In this document: positions 23,481 through 35,781 of the stretch, piece by piece
How the letters are laid out: every line of letters begins with the position of its first letter
Position numbering within the stretch: position 1 is the stretch's first letter
NCBI GenBank assembly: GCA_023055425.1
Contig: JALGPY010000003.1
Coordinates: 17,667,001 to 17,731,000 of the forward strand
Direction of reading: 5' to 3'
DNA: 64,000 nt
Origin: Linanthus parryae
Lineage: Eukaryota; Streptophyta; Magnoliopsida; Ericales; Polemoniaceae
Translations under genes and position numbers: made by a program
Notes under the pieces: model-generated
The model's database searches: none
What the model was told of the DNA's origin: nothing
What the model saw: only the letters and a program-made list of their open reading frames with translations

Positions 23481-25126
23481 TGATCCTAATGGAATAAGGA
23501 ACCACAAAATGTTGTGGAGCATCCTGCTCAAGCAACACAAGAACTTCGTAGGTCGAGTAGAGTATGTCAGGAGCCAGAGAGGTATGGACTTCTCGTGACT
23601 GAGCTCGCTGACGTATTACTCATGGATGATGAGCCTAAAAGTTACGGAGAAACCATGAAAGGGCCAAACTCTCAAAAGTGTCTTGAAGCCATGAGATCCG
23701 AAATGGAATCCATGTATACCAACAAAGTGTGGACTTTGGTGGAACTACCCCAAGGGTCTCCGCCCATAGGGTGCAAGTGTGTCTTCAAGAAAAAGACCGA
23801 TTGGTGTCAAAAGGATTCATACAGATTCATGGTATTGACTATGATGAAACATTTTCTCCAGTCGCAATGACCAAATCCATTCTAATATCACTTGCTGTTG
23901 CAGCTTATCACGATTATGAGATTTGGCAGATGGATGTCAAAATAGTTTTTATTTATGGAAACCTCCTTGAGGATGTGGGTTTTGAAGATACAGAGCATGC
24001 CCATAAAGTGTGTAAGTTGCAGCGATCCATTTATGGATTGAAGCAAGCTTCTAGGAGTTGGAAACTACGTTTTGATGATTAAGTCAAAGAGTTTGGCTTC
24101 ATCAAGAACGAAGATGAGCATTCAAGAAGGTTAGTGGGAGCTCTGTCGTGTTTCTGGTCTTGCATGTGGACGACACACTACTCATTGGAAACGATATTCC
24201 TACCTTACAATCTGTTAAAGATTGGCTAGGGAAGTGTTTCTCAATGAAACACTTAGGGGATGCAGCTTATATACTGGGTATCAAGATCTATAGGGATAGA
24301 TCTAGGAAGCTGCTCGGCCTAAGTCAAAGTACATATATAGACAATGTGTTGAAACGGTTCAACATGCAAGAATCAAAGAAAGGATTTTTGCCCATGTCAC
24401 ATGGACTCACCCTTTCGAAGGCTGACTGTCCTTCCAATGAGATTGAGAAGAACTGAATGAGTAATATCCCATACGTGTCGGCTATAGGATCTATCATGTA
24501 CGCCATGTTATGCTAGACCAGATGTGTCATACGCGTTGAGTATGGCAAGCAGATACCAGAGTTACTAGATTACTGTAAAAAATATCCTTAAGTACTTGAG
24601 AAGAACTAAGGATGCATTATTGATATATGGAGGGGAGGAAGAGCTAAGTGTAAGGGGTTACACTAATGCAAGCTTCCAAACTGACAAGTATGATTTCAGA
24701 TCGCAGTCGGAGTTTGTGTTTCACCTGAATGGAGGAGCTGTGAGCTGGAAGAGTTCCAAGCAAGAGGCTGCTGATTCTACGACTAAGGCGGAGTACATTG
24801 CTTCATGTGGTGCAACAAAGGAAGCTGTTTGGAATTTCATCACTGAGCTTGGTGTGGTTCCTAGTATTGTGGATCCAAGTGAGTTGTATGGTAACAACAC
24901 TGGGGCGATCGCACAATCCAAGGAACTCAGGCCACACCAGAAATCCAAGCACGTACTCAGGAAGTTCCATCTTATTTGCGAGATCATCGATAGAGGAGAT
25001 GTGAAGATATGCAAGATTCCAACATATGATAATCTTTCAGATCCACTTACTAATCCGATTTTTCAGCGAAAGCATGAAGGGCACACTAGATCTATAGGCA
25101 TACGAGATGAACCAGATTTGCTCCAG
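23481..25126 (+). pseudogene. Copia-2 reverse transcriptase and RNase H, broken
   Basis: 23514-23870 and 23729-24082 hold the RT N-terminal part in two frames (NKVWTLVELP, GIDYDETFSPVAMTKS, QMDVK). 24148-24456 has the catalytic box as HVDDTLLIGND, with Tyr replaced by His. 24596-25192 is RNase H (GYTNASFQTDK, where the first catalytic Asp is Asn; KAEYIA; YGNNTGAIA, where Asp is also Asn). The pol stop codon TAG is CAG here, so the frame runs on through the PPT into the LTR. Confidence 0.87.
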
Positions 25127-25140
25127 TGCAAGTGGGAGAC
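25127..25140 (+). promoter_or_regulatory. Polypurine tract of Copia-2
   Basis: TGCAAGTGGGAGAC directly before the LTR start TGTTGGATTAGATGC. Confidence 0.9.
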
Positions 25141-26268
25141 TGTTGGATTAGATGCTCTAGAATATTCATTTATTATTTATGGATATATTTAATATAATGA
25201 AGCCCTTAGATTACAGTTTGTTGTTTATCTTAAATATCCCTAGTCCATTATATTGATTAATAGAACGATCACTATAGACTAGTATGTGGGTAGACTGATA
25301 TGGAGATATCAAGTCTAAGACATGGGTATGCATTAGGAGTAATGTCATACTGGATTGAGCCACCACGAGAAGTCTATATTAATTATGTTAACGTCACAAG
25401 TGCTTCTCGTAAGTGACAATTGTATTGTAATCCTTAGACTTGAAGTCACTAGATACTCTAGTTGTGGAATATTATGTTTTGATCTCGTCAAGTGCAACAC
25501 CGTGACTGGGTGGCAATAAAGACGGTTATCGAACATAATTGGAAGCAAGCTAAGAGATGGTAGTGATGCAGAGAGGATTTTTCCCTCCTACATAATGGTA
25601 GTAAATATCCACGGCCACTCGAGGGTAGTCCTTATGGAATGTCCGGGCAGACTAGATATTGATGTTATTTGCTTCGATAAGGCTATTCCCAGGATTGAGA
25701 TATTATGGATTGGATATACGAGTGTGACTTTTATGTCTCGTGTCCAATCTGGATGTAGAGACAAAGGGATAATGCAATACAGTAACATTGGGCACAAAGT
25801 TTGTCGGATCACTGAGGATCAAAGCGCAACCACAAGCAAAGTTAGTAGGACTAATTTGCAAGGTGGACTATATAAAGGCACTCCTAGCTTATTATTTTCA
25901 AAAGAGTCATCATTGTGTGAAAATAACAAAGCAAGGCGAGATAGACAAGGAGGCCGAAGCCAACCTGTCCACCTTTGCGACGTCGGCCACAGTGTGGTGT
26001 GCGGCCTTTGGTGCCTCGTTTTGCGTGATCTTTGTCTCCTTCTTCGCGTAGCTAGAACAAAGACGTGAAGGGGACTCCAGGACAATCCTTGGGGTGGATA
26101 CTCGTAGAGACGTGGACATCATTCTGCGTATTGTGATCATTCAGACAGACAAGGTACACAACTGTTTATCCTTATCACGTTAAGATGCTTCCCTGCGATC
26201 CGTGGAGAGGTTTGATCAGGAATTTGTTTATTCTTATTCCGCTGCATAACCTGCAGCAAAACCCTACA
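25141..26268 (+). repeat. 3' LTR of Copia-2
   Basis: 1128 bp, TGTTGG...CCTACA, with the TATA-like box GACTATATAAAGG at 25866-25878. It is about 300 bp shorter than the LTRs of Copia-1 and Copia-3, probably by internal deletions. Confidence 0.9.
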
Positions 26269-27062
26269 TTCATATGGGGTCATGCGCTCCGTATAACCAG
26301 GTAATCCCCCAATGGCTAACCTAATTGGACTTATATAACCAGAAGGGTTACCTTCCCTTTAGGTACAACACTAGTGGTCAGGCTGTCTCTCCTCTAGGGC
26401 ATACACGACTTATTTCCTTCCCTTATTCTCTAAATCTCTCTGTCTTCCATCTCCAATTCCGATTATTGTTAGATTGTAATCCTTGTCACCTGCAACAGAA
26501 CACAATTGATTAATCCCATCACTCCCCCAAATCATTACACCTTGTATACAATTACAAACTATCTCCAATTTTGCTGAGTTTGATATGGACATATCTGCTA
26601 AAATTATTAAATAAATAAATATTTTCTAGAATAGCGAACACAAACATTTAAATGCCTAAATCGACAAATTTGGCCAACCAAAGGCGATGCTCTTGATCTA
26701 TATTCAATTTATTGTTTACAATCGGGAAAAAAGTGTGTCTGGATGATATGCTGGACCCCTCAATTATATATTCGTTTCATGCAGGAGCTCTTAAAACATG
26801 TTGCAGTCGCGGGGGTCCATATAATGTGAACTCGTCCATGACATGTGACTATGAACTATCAACAACTTGTGAAGACTCTTGAGCATATGCTACTTAGGAT
26901 CGGCAACACCTAACATAAGCAGCATATGGTGTGATAGACAAAGGTTATTACAAGAGCACACCCTATTCCTCCGATCAGTGCATCATGCCTTTCTCTACCA
27001 TCTCTCAGTAGACAATAACAATCCCTTCTTTGAACCTATTGATTATCTCGTGCTTTAATATG
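26269..27062. other. Unassigned non-coding sequence
   Basis: No gene, repeat or element terminus is recognisable. Pyrimidine-rich around 26390-26460, otherwise AT-rich. Confidence 0.6.
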
Positions 27063-27067
27063 AGGAG
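27063..27067. other. Target-site duplication AGGAG (left)
   Basis: AGGAG directly before the TG of the solo LTR, repeated at 28682-28686. Confidence 0.8.
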
Positions 27068-28681
27068 TGATAACTCCGCACATGTAGTTATATTCTATAT
27101 TGATTATTTAATATTTTGCATGATTCACGACGCATTTTGATAAGTATTTGGCTGGATAACTGAAATATTCGGTAATACAAGCTTTGTGCGCATTATTGTA
27201 GAATTCGAGCATTTTCGTGATTTATTTGAGCATTTTAAATGACTGATATGATCTAGCTATGTTAGTATTGTGTATCTCTTGTATTGGGCTTGGAGAAATG
27301 ATTGGTAGTGGTAAAGAACTTCGGAAGATGAGAAAGAGCTCGGGAATGACCAAGAAGAATGAAGAGAAGACAAGGTTGAACGAGCAAAAGTGACCAACCT
27401 GCACTATTTTAATGATATGTTGAGTTCTACAAAGATTATTGGACTGAGACCAAATGAAAAATGAAAGTAGACTCAAATATAATTCCAATTTTAGGTCACA
27501 TAGCTCAATCGAAGGCCGGACGAGGAAGATACGGTCCGTCAAAGAAGATGGATAAACGAAGAAGAGTTGCAAAGACTGCTTTGTATTAGACTTCACTCTT
27601 TGGGTTTTTGCTGAAGCTACAGAAGGAAATTTGGATCAAGGCCTACGCCATTACAAATTAAACATCCAGGGCTTTCCAATCATATAATATAGGCCCAAAC
27701 AGGAGTCCGGATGAGGGAGAAAAGGCCCGCGCAAGATCAACTTATGAATCTGTCCGAGAATTGCAAACTAGAGGGGCTGAAATGCAAATTCGGCCAAAGT
27801 ACATTAAAAATCGTGCCCAGGCCTTGACAAACAAACTTTTTGACCTAGAAGAAAGGGGAGGCTTCTTGATAAAAATGGAGGAAGGTTCCCAAGCCATTGG
27901 ACAATGCTTGGAGCTCGGAATCATTCGTTTGATCTATTCTTCTCTTGTTTTTCTTTGTTTTTTTCATGATCTTGATAAAAAATATTCTCAAGATCATGAA
28001 TCCTAGTAGCTAAACACTTTATATCAGGATTTTTCCATGATAGCTAGGGTTTTGAAGTCGTTTTGGCGAATTATGGGTTTTGATTCACATTTTTCTTAAC
28101 TTAATTTATGATGAACTTTTTTCTATGTTTAATTCATGCTTGTACTCTGTCTTTCCAATTGTGAGGCATTGAAATAGGGAGATCATAAGTTATATTTGTT
28201 AGAGAAATCAACAAATTACCCGGAAAAGAGAATTGAACACTTAGTCGCACCTTGGTTATAGAAATGAACCTAATTGACTGAAAACGTGAGTAGATTAGAT
28301 GAACGTAATGCATGTCGTAGACACCGTAAGTTTGAAAAATCAATTGGCGTGGTCATAGTAATAGGTTTTTCTAGAGAGATCAATAAATATCAATGCTCGT
28401 TTGGCAAAACAATCATCATCAGTGTTGCATAAACGTAATTCATTAGCGGTATTTCCCTAGTGAACCAAGAGAAAATCCTGATACTCGTTTATAATCGTAA
28501 TCTCAACTTGTCAATTTAGTTTTTCTTTTAATTTCGTAGTTTAGTAAACAAGTCCAAAAATTTTCCAACACACGGTTAACGATACTAATTAATTTTCAAC
28601 AAGTCTCTTGGGTTCGATAAACCCGGATCTTCCGAGTAATACTACACACGACAGCAATGCACTTGCGGTTGAGACATGTCA
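27068..28681. mobile_element. Solo LTR of a Ty3/gypsy-like (long-LTR) element
   Basis: 1614 bp that begins TGATAACTCCGCAC and ends GAGACATGTCA, flanked on both sides by the same five bases AGGAG. There is no internal domain, so it fits LTR-LTR recombination. The end text (GGTTCGATAAACCCGG, GCAATGCACTTGCGG) is like the ends of long Tat/LARD-type LTRs in other plants, as I remember them. Small open frames such as 27222-27596 have no recognisable product. Confidence 0.72.
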
Positions 28682-28686
28682 AGGAG
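28682..28686. other. Target-site duplication AGGAG (right)
   Basis: Matches 27063-27067. Confidence 0.8.
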
Positions 28687-29300
28687 AAATGGAATCGTTA
28701 ATCTATGCATTTTGTACTTGTTTTTTGGGACGCATACTTCAAATATCAAGCTTACTCCCACCGTTCCAGCAGAAGTGAAAGAAGGAGAAAGTTGTTTTAT
28801 TAAAAAAGCCTTAAAATGTCATTTATACCCCCACTTACTGTGGAAATTTTCTTAGTGGAGGGTGACTCACCACAATTTAACCCACCACTAACATCATTTC
28901 CCATTTTAAATAAACCAAACGTTTATAAATTTTATTCCACTTTAGAGGTCTAATCAGAACAATTTATCTCTATAAAACACAAACTCACATGAAGAAACGC
29001 CATCAAATAATACATTGAAGTGAAAAATAGAGTATGGGAGAAGAATAACATCAGCTCCATTAATCCTTCAATTCCATAATCACCATCAACATCTGCAGAA
29101 AACAGTAAGCAGTCACCTTTCTAACTCCATTTCAGACAGTTCATGACCTTCAATTTCATCTCATTTGTAGTACCCTACAATTTCAGAAACCGGGTTAGTT
29201 TCGAAATGGTTGCAAAAAGAATAATATGGGAAGAGAAAGAGGACATCAAGTGTTACTTCTAAAAAGCAGCACCAAGGTTAGTGAAGGCTAAAATATTATC

Positions 29301-29594
29301 ATGGTTGCTGGAAGGGGTAGTGTAGAAGAAGCAACCGCTAAATATGGAGTTACCAAGAAGTCAATCTATAAGATTTGGGCTGCCCTGAAGGAGCATGACA
29401 AATCTCAACTAGCAAGTGATGTGAAACCCGAATTTGTAGGGAATAAAAGACCGCTGATGGTAATGGACATTGTAGAAGTCAAGAATATTGAACTCCAAAG
29501 AAGTAATGCAATTAGAAACCTTGGAGGTAATACAATCACCTTTTATTTTTTGATCATAAACTCCCTCAGATTATACTTCATCATCAAAGAGTAG
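29301..29594 (+). pseudogene. Mariner-like transposase, N-terminal fragment
   Basis: The first 75 or so residues look like the N-terminal helix-turn-helix region of plant mariner transposases: GSVEEATAKYGVTKKSIYKIW corresponds to the HTH, split here as GSVEEATAKYG and VTKKSIYKIW, followed by GNKRP and NAIRNLGG blocks. Such domains bind the terminal repeats. After GGNTITF the similarity ends, and the frame closes after a Leu/Ile-rich tail. No catalytic Asp motifs follow. This is a family resemblance from memory; a profile search would settle it. Confidence 0.6.
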
Positions 29595-29842
29595 GTCATT
29601 TAGGTAATGCCAAAAATAGAAGTATCACCCAAGTGTGTCACTCACCAGTTTTGAATATTAAGTATAAGCAACAAGAGTCTAATCACATAAGTTTCTCAAT
29701 TGTTTCACTTTAGCATAATATTTTTTCACCATTTTAGATGCTCTCAGATTTATGCACAATCATCATAGGGCATCAACTAATATTCCTCACCATTTACAAA
29801 TTTTCATCCACATTAAATGAGAATTTGCACAAGTAAGTGATT

Positions 29843-30315
29843 GTAAACATGTGAACTCAAGACTAACATGGAGATAAGTTTAGGAACACCAATGTAAATA
29901 TGTAAACCAATCACATTAGATGAAAATTTGCACAAGTGAGTGATGCAAACAAGTAAACTCAACATTGTAACACAGAGATAAGTTTAGGAGCAGCATTGTA
30001 AATATGTAAACCAATCACATTAGATAAAAATTTGTACAAGTGATGTAAACATGTAAACTCAAGACTGTAACATGGAGATACGTTTAGGAACACCACTATT
30101 AACATGTAAACCAATCACATTAGATGACCATTTGCACAGGTGATATAAACATGTAAACTCAAGACTGTAACATGGAGATATGTTTAGGAGCAGCATTGTA
30201 CACATGTAAACCAATCACATTAGATGACAATATGCACAAGTAAGTAATGTAAACATGTAAACTCAATGCTGTAACATGGAAATAATTTAGGACAAGCATT
30301 GTAAACATTTAAACC
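29843..30315 (+). repeat. Minisatellite, about 100-bp unit, about 4.7 copies
   Basis: Units starting near 29843, 29945, 30045, 30145 and 30249 all contain GTAAACTCAA, TAACATGGAGATA, TTTAGGA and AACCAATCACATTAGAT. They diverge by about 10 percent by eye and lie inside the mariner-like element. Confidence 0.88.
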
Positions 30316-30592
30316 GTAGTCTTTCAAACCAAATTGGTTGACTTTGTAATGAAAACCGATACTGATTCAACCGTGATTAATTCAGTTGGGTTAGTTTTAC
30401 TACTCTGATTTCACTAGGCCCACTTAAAATGAAGGTGCGTGTTTTTATTGAAAGGGTGCGTAAGATGGTATTTTCAAGCAAAAAATAACTATTTTGGGAA
30501 AGTTTGGACAATCTGGTGGGACCTCGAAATAAAGAAAGATTGAACAATCTGGTGGGATGGAGGGTGTATGAGTTAAATCCGTCTTATCTAAT

Positions 30593-30598
30593 TCTATA
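30593..30598 (+). mobile_element. First bases of Helitron B (split by Helitron A)
   Basis: TCTATA at 30593-30598 followed, after removal of Helitron A, by TACTCTCTAAAAGTG at 35810 gives a Helitron 5' end very similar to that of Helitron A (TCTATACTACTCCC). Helitrons insert between A and T, as here. Confidence 0.5.
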
Positions 30599-30689
30599 TC
30601 TATACTACTCCCTAAAAGTGTGAGGGTGTTTTAGTGTTTTAGTGTTTTAACACTATCTTCACCCTCATATTTCAGTATATTTACATTAA

Positions 30690-31100
30690 AGCCACTTTCT
30701 GAAACATGACGAATTGAAACAACGCGACTGTACGTCTCTTCTTCTCGCGGACATGTCTCGCAATCCCAGCAAAAACGATTACTCCTCTTTGCCGCCTCTG
30801 TGCTTCCAAGATGGTGGTTGTTTGCACTAGACGCCTGAGAGATCCCAAATTACAGGTTCGTTTGCTTCCGTCCAAGGGTTGGTAGGCACTGCTGCTCATT
30901 CAACGTCTCCCTTGCTGCAAATCGCACGAGGGTTTCAGCGGTATCCCAGTTCATGCCTATCAAAAGAAGGGTTCACGCGCCATTGTAATTCACTTCAATC
31001 ACCAACAAGATTGCACGCTAGAAAAAGAAAAATTGCAAAAACGTTTCACCAGGTTCAGTACGGTTATGGCGAATTTGATGAGACACTTTAATGAACAGAC
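30690..31100 (+). other. Possible captured exon in Helitron A, unidentified
   Basis: A frame starting with ATG near 30751 (MSRNPSKNDYSSL) meets a TAG after about 25 codons, then stays open to 31091 in the same frame with a basic, Ser/Arg-rich sequence (LQIARGFQRYPSSCLSK). GC content is higher than around it. It could be part of a captured gene's first exon, but I do not recognise a family. Confidence 0.3.
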
Positions 31101-33280
31101 GACAACCAAAACAGTTAATAGGAGATCCACAAAAGGTATTCATTAAGTTATTAACAGTTGGCTATCTTAGTAACAATTGTTTGTGTGCAAGATTTGTGAT
31201 GTTGCTGCCGTTTAGGTAATCCTGTGAGTTTGTGAACATTTATGACTTCACAAAGTCTCCTTACCTAAAATTTCAAATGATTTCGTAATATTTTGTAGCA
31301 TCTCCTCACCCTATCCTGCTGTTTTAGACTAGAAACTACTTCCTTGTAGATATCATAATGCTCTTCATGAAGATGTTTACAAACTACCTGATGAGTCGTG
31401 AAGTGAGATTGCGAAGACAACCAACCAAACTATAAAAAATCTGACAAGTTTTCCTACAGTTTACCTTCGTGTAATGTGGCTGATAGAGTAGTGTTTTTAC
31501 CACCTCTTTTCCTTTTTGTAGGTTCTCCATAGAACTATCATTCTTGTTGTAACATCTTTGAAACTTTGTGTGATAGATTGATTTTCAAGAATGCATACAC
31601 AAGTCAAACAAATTTTGCTTTTTGTCTCTGGTGATAGGGAATATATAACATTACCCCCATACTTGCAGCCTATTATCACATTATATCTCACTTCGTCACA
31701 TTGGAGGGGTGATCTGATCAATGCATATCTCAAATTGGTAGCCTAAAAAGGAACCAATGTCATGTACAAACTATTAGTGCTTCCACTCTAGCAACGTCGT
31801 CTCTAAATCACCGTTAGCTTTCATCCCTACAGATTACTTATAGAACCAGTTTTTTTTATAATCTTATAGCCAATTCAGAAGTATCTCCTCCTGAAACACT
31901 GTATTATGCCTGGAAATGGTAAACCAGAGGCAATGTCCCCTGCTGATGTTTACAACCTAGGGTAACAACCTCTAAGATAAAATTTAAGAAAGAGATGGAG
32001 ACTGGAGAGGGAGCAATGCCTTATGGCAGACAACCACATAAAGTCAAAGGAAGCGAAGGTGTACCTGATCCATGGCGGAGGGGTGACGTTGAAGGACACC
32101 ACAAAAATGTAGTTGCCAATTTGTCAAGTTGCCCTTTAAAACCTAAGTTGACAGTGACACCTGGGGACAACAACTCTCCCGTTTCCCTCAATTAGTCAAT
32201 GAAGAGTGTCCGCAGTTCAGGTCAAACTGACTTGGTAACGCTAGAGCAAGATTCAGGACCAGCTAGGAGCAATTCTACCTGCTTCAGGAACAAGACATCA
32301 AACAACTTGAATCCAACTTAAATCATCAAAGAGTCTTATGCATATCAAGAGCTCAAGATAATCAATTCTGAATTCTGAACGACACTCTATGTATGCATAA
32401 AAATCAAGGTTACATATACAATCCAGTCGGTTTAACCGCACATCAAATTGCAAGAAGAAAATAAAGTTTCCTTTTAGGAAGTGATTCATTCATTTACAGA
32501 AATGAATAAGCTACTGAAAAGGAGTTGTCCTTTTGATGCTGCATCGCCAACCCTGACTATTTGCCAAATTGGCCCGGACTTCCTGAAACCAGTTTTCATA
32601 CTAAGGGTGAAACCAAAGGCATACAAGATTGTACATGCCTTGGCGGTGAACTAGAGGCTTTCAGTGAGACAGCTCGTGCTTGTCTCACTGAAGTGTTTGC
32701 CCCATTTACTTTTGCAGTGAAAGGAATTGCTTTCTCCAACCCAATAAAATCTATGTTACTTTTGTTACCTTTCAGAGATAGTAGTAGAACTGCCCTTGAC
32801 TAGATTTCTCGGAGAAAACCTTATGGAGGACATTTGGTTTTCCGAGGGTTGAAACCAGCCAATGTTTGCTTCCTTCTGTCTCGTGAATCTAATGGTACTT
32901 TTCTTTGACATATTACACATAAATATTTTTGAAACTAGAAAAAATAATTAGTCACCTCTGAACCTTAAATCGAAAAATAGAATTGTTAATCTTAAATAAG
33001 TATTCGTTGAGTGATACATGTGATTATCTTATATCTTTTAGTCCCAAATCTCATTATTTTATAAACCATCATATTGATCATTGAAAGTATATTTGTTTCA
33101 TCATGCTTCATTAGCTCTCCTTTGTCCTGTTACTTTATTATGTTTTCTCTTGAAAGAAACCTCCATTCCTTCGGACCATGATTCAGCAATGGGAAGTGTA
33201 AACCATTGTGTATCACTGTTGGAACATATAGGAACAAGAAAATTGAATGGAGTACAGAAATGCTTCCTGCAACAGCTTCT
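31101..33280 (+). other. Helitron A interior, unidentified
   Basis: Mostly AT-rich with short frames. 31995-32195 (METGEGAMPYG) and 32561-32803 (ETARACLTEVFAP) have more balanced composition and might be exon remnants, but I can assign neither. Confidence 0.4.
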
Positions 33281-33289
33281 CTTATCGCT

Positions 33290-34882
33290 CTAATGACTTA
33301 AGAAACATGGCGAACATGTTCATTAGGTCAAACTGTTGTCTGCAAAATTCACATGCCCAAGATTGACATTTTCGAAGCATGTGATGATGTAAGAATCATT
33401 CACAATCTATTCGAAATATAACCTTATAACTCATTTATAAGATCGTTAATTTATATTAATGAAATCTTCCTTGCAACTGCTTTTGATGAAGAGAGGAGGA
33501 CATGTGATATATGCTGGACTTCTCCACCGCCAATCTCACAAACTTGTCAAATATTTTGAGGTGAGTCTACTTTTCCCATATTTTAAGTTCCTATAAAGAG
33601 GTTTCTTCAGAGAACATTAATCTGACAGCACTATACTGAGCATGAAGGCTGTTTCCGGTGTTCTTACGATTAAGGAAGGATTCAATCCGGCTAGGTGGAT
33701 GTTAGACGTTACCTCAGGAGGGTCAAGTTGGTGTTGACTTTGCTAATATTTATGCCATTTTTGCACTCTACCAGTAAGAGTTATTTTTTCCAACATTTCT
33801 CATTCTAATCTTGTCTTTACACTTTGTATACTTTTAATAGTTCTTGTTATTAACAGGATTAATCAGGAATTGATGAAGGAGTTAAGCACCCATGCGCCCG
33901 GCTCTACTGACCTATTCTTCCCTACCAAGACTAATGTTTGGCATCATCTTCTCGACGAAAGGGAAAAGTGTAAGTTCATTACTGCCTTTTTTAACTTCAT
34001 CGTCTTCTATACATCCTGCATATATCAGTTTTTTTAATCTATTATAAACTGAATGAATATTTATTAATGATCGATAGACAAAAGCAGTAAGACATTTTTA
34101 ACCCTCTTGGAGAAATGTATTATGTGATAGTTTTCCTTGGGTTGGGAACTGCCAGTTCTGCCCAATCTGTGGTTACTGTCAAATTGTACCGAGAAACAGC
34201 AGCAGGGATGTAATAAGAACTACCTTACGCATTTGCTCAGGTAAAGCACACGACCCTACCTCGGTTTTTCTTTATATTTCAAAATATCTTAAAACATGCG
34301 TTTCTTTTCATCAACTGGCAAATAAGTCATCTTTGTTGCAATTAACCCATCAATTATACTATTCTCTCATACTCGATGATTGGATTTTGATTGGAATCTA
34401 CAAAATGTATGTACTTCTGTATGGAATGATGGCTATGGCATTGACCCCTGGCGTGCAAATTGAACCTACTTCTATGTCCTTCATCAGCTTCTGGAACATG
34501 ATCTCCAGTTTCCTAATCTCTAAGCCAGTATGAACAATAACTCAAATATACTTGTTAACTGGAATGGAATTTAAGGAGAATGTCACTTATTCTTGTGATG
34601 ATATGCTTATTCCAGTATGGTGGAGGGGTCTTTTTACTGGTGTTCTCCAGTTGCTTGGGCAATGTACGACATTATGGCATCTCAACTGGGAGATATCAAG
34701 ACTGATCTCATATAATCTAATGGCGCGCCATTAATTCTTGTTTGTGAATCACTCAAGCGAGGCTTTAGTATCAACAATGGCTCCCTTGTACCAGTGTTAT
34801 TTGCCTATGTTGCCTGGGTGTTCGTCTTCTTCTTTGTATTCGCTTAGAGCATGAGGTTCTTGAACTTCCAAAGGAAATAGCA
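33290..34882 (+). pseudogene. Captured PDR/ABCG-type transporter fragment with introns
   Basis: Segments match the C-terminal half of plant pleiotropic-drug-resistance ABC transporters in order. GQTVVCKIHMPKIDIFEA (about 33325) is the second nucleotide-binding domain after Walker B. MKRGGHVIYAGLLHRQSHK (33488) ends at a TTTGAG|GTGAG donor-like site. IKEGFNPARWMLDVTSG (33670) and KELSTHAPGSTDLFFPT (33870) follow. GLGTASSAQSVVTVKLYRE (34150), YGMMAMALTPG (34415) and IPVWWRG (34610) mark transmembrane-domain blocks. FLNFQRK (34855) is the usual C-terminal end. Stops and frameshifts lie in most blocks, and the N-terminal ABC and TM halves are missing. In the intact family these are plasma-membrane ATP-driven exporters; this copy cannot be functional. 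Confidence 0.85.
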
Positions 34883-35780
34883 GCTCCAGCGAGTAGACCA
34901 TGTAATAATAGTGACAAAAGAATCATGTATTTAACCATTTCGTATATTGATGTATGATTCACAAGTATTCAAAGTTATATTTTGGGCTTTAAGAAAAATT
35001 GTAGACGCCTAGGCTTTATTCCTTGAACAAGTATTAGAGGTACACACTATTGTCGCGGCTGGGTTGTGCCCAAAACTTCAGAGTAACATGCTGTGCCGTT
35101 ACAAAGTTTTAGCGATCCTAACACACAATATTACTGATCTTGAAATATGAGGATACCAATTTTCAGAGTTACCTAATTGGAGTCAAAGAACTTGTGGAAA
35201 CTTTTACTCTACAACACCGTGAACAAAATTATCAATGGCAGGAGAACTTGTGGAAACATGCAACATCACAATAGAATCATACGTAAGTATAATATTCCGA
35301 GTATTAACTATGTTTGCAAATCTTTGCCAAAAGCAAGACCATTGCATGAGTACGGGATCGTTACTTGTCACTGCAGGCAAGACATCTAAGTTACATTGCC
35401 TTCATTCTGTTGATATTTTTTTTACAATGCTCCAACATTAACTATGTTTGCAAATTTATGTCCAGAAAGCTTTGCATAACGATTACATGAGATGTATGAG
35501 AGTCACTTCCAAAACCGCAAATTTAAATATTGAAAAATTGAAATATGTAGCCGCTTTTGATGGATGCACATTTATTAAAACATGCCGCTTTTGATACTGT
35601 TATGATGTACTATAAAATATCTTTATGGCACACCTATTGATTTTGATATGTAATGATCTACTACAAACATGTATTCCAGATGTTTTATTAATTATTGTTT
35701 TATATATTTTTGTAAACACATATGTCATTTAGAATGGTTCCTCACAAATTAACTATTACTATTATGCAAAATATAACCCG
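34883..35780 (+). other. Helitron A 3' interior, non-coding
   Basis: AT-rich, with a tract repeated around 35160-35460 (ACTATGTTTGCAAAT, ACTTGTGGAAAC). No gene. Confidence 0.5.
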
Positions 35781-35781
35781 C

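Larger units (their letters stand above)
28755..30566 (+). mobile_element. Mariner/Stowaway-like DNA transposon, decayed
   Basis: The left end CTCCCACCGTTCCAGC (28755-28770) and the right end (complement CACCCTCCATCCCACC, 30551-30566) are imperfect inverted repeats, with about 11 of 16 bases the same. They resemble the CTCCCTCCGTCCC terminus of plant mariner/Stowaway elements. Each is flanked by TA (28753-28754 and 30567-30568). Inside is a recognisable mariner N-terminal fragment and a minisatellite. The catalytic DDD domain is absent. Confidence 0.7.

Noticed and set aside
26269..27062. Possible continuation of an LTR or gene after Copia-2
   Set aside because: No TG/CA ends, PBS, PPT or coding motif found.
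33290..34882. A functional host ABC transporter gene
   Set aside because: Only the C-terminal half is present, with stops and frameshifts in most exon blocks, inside Helitron ends.
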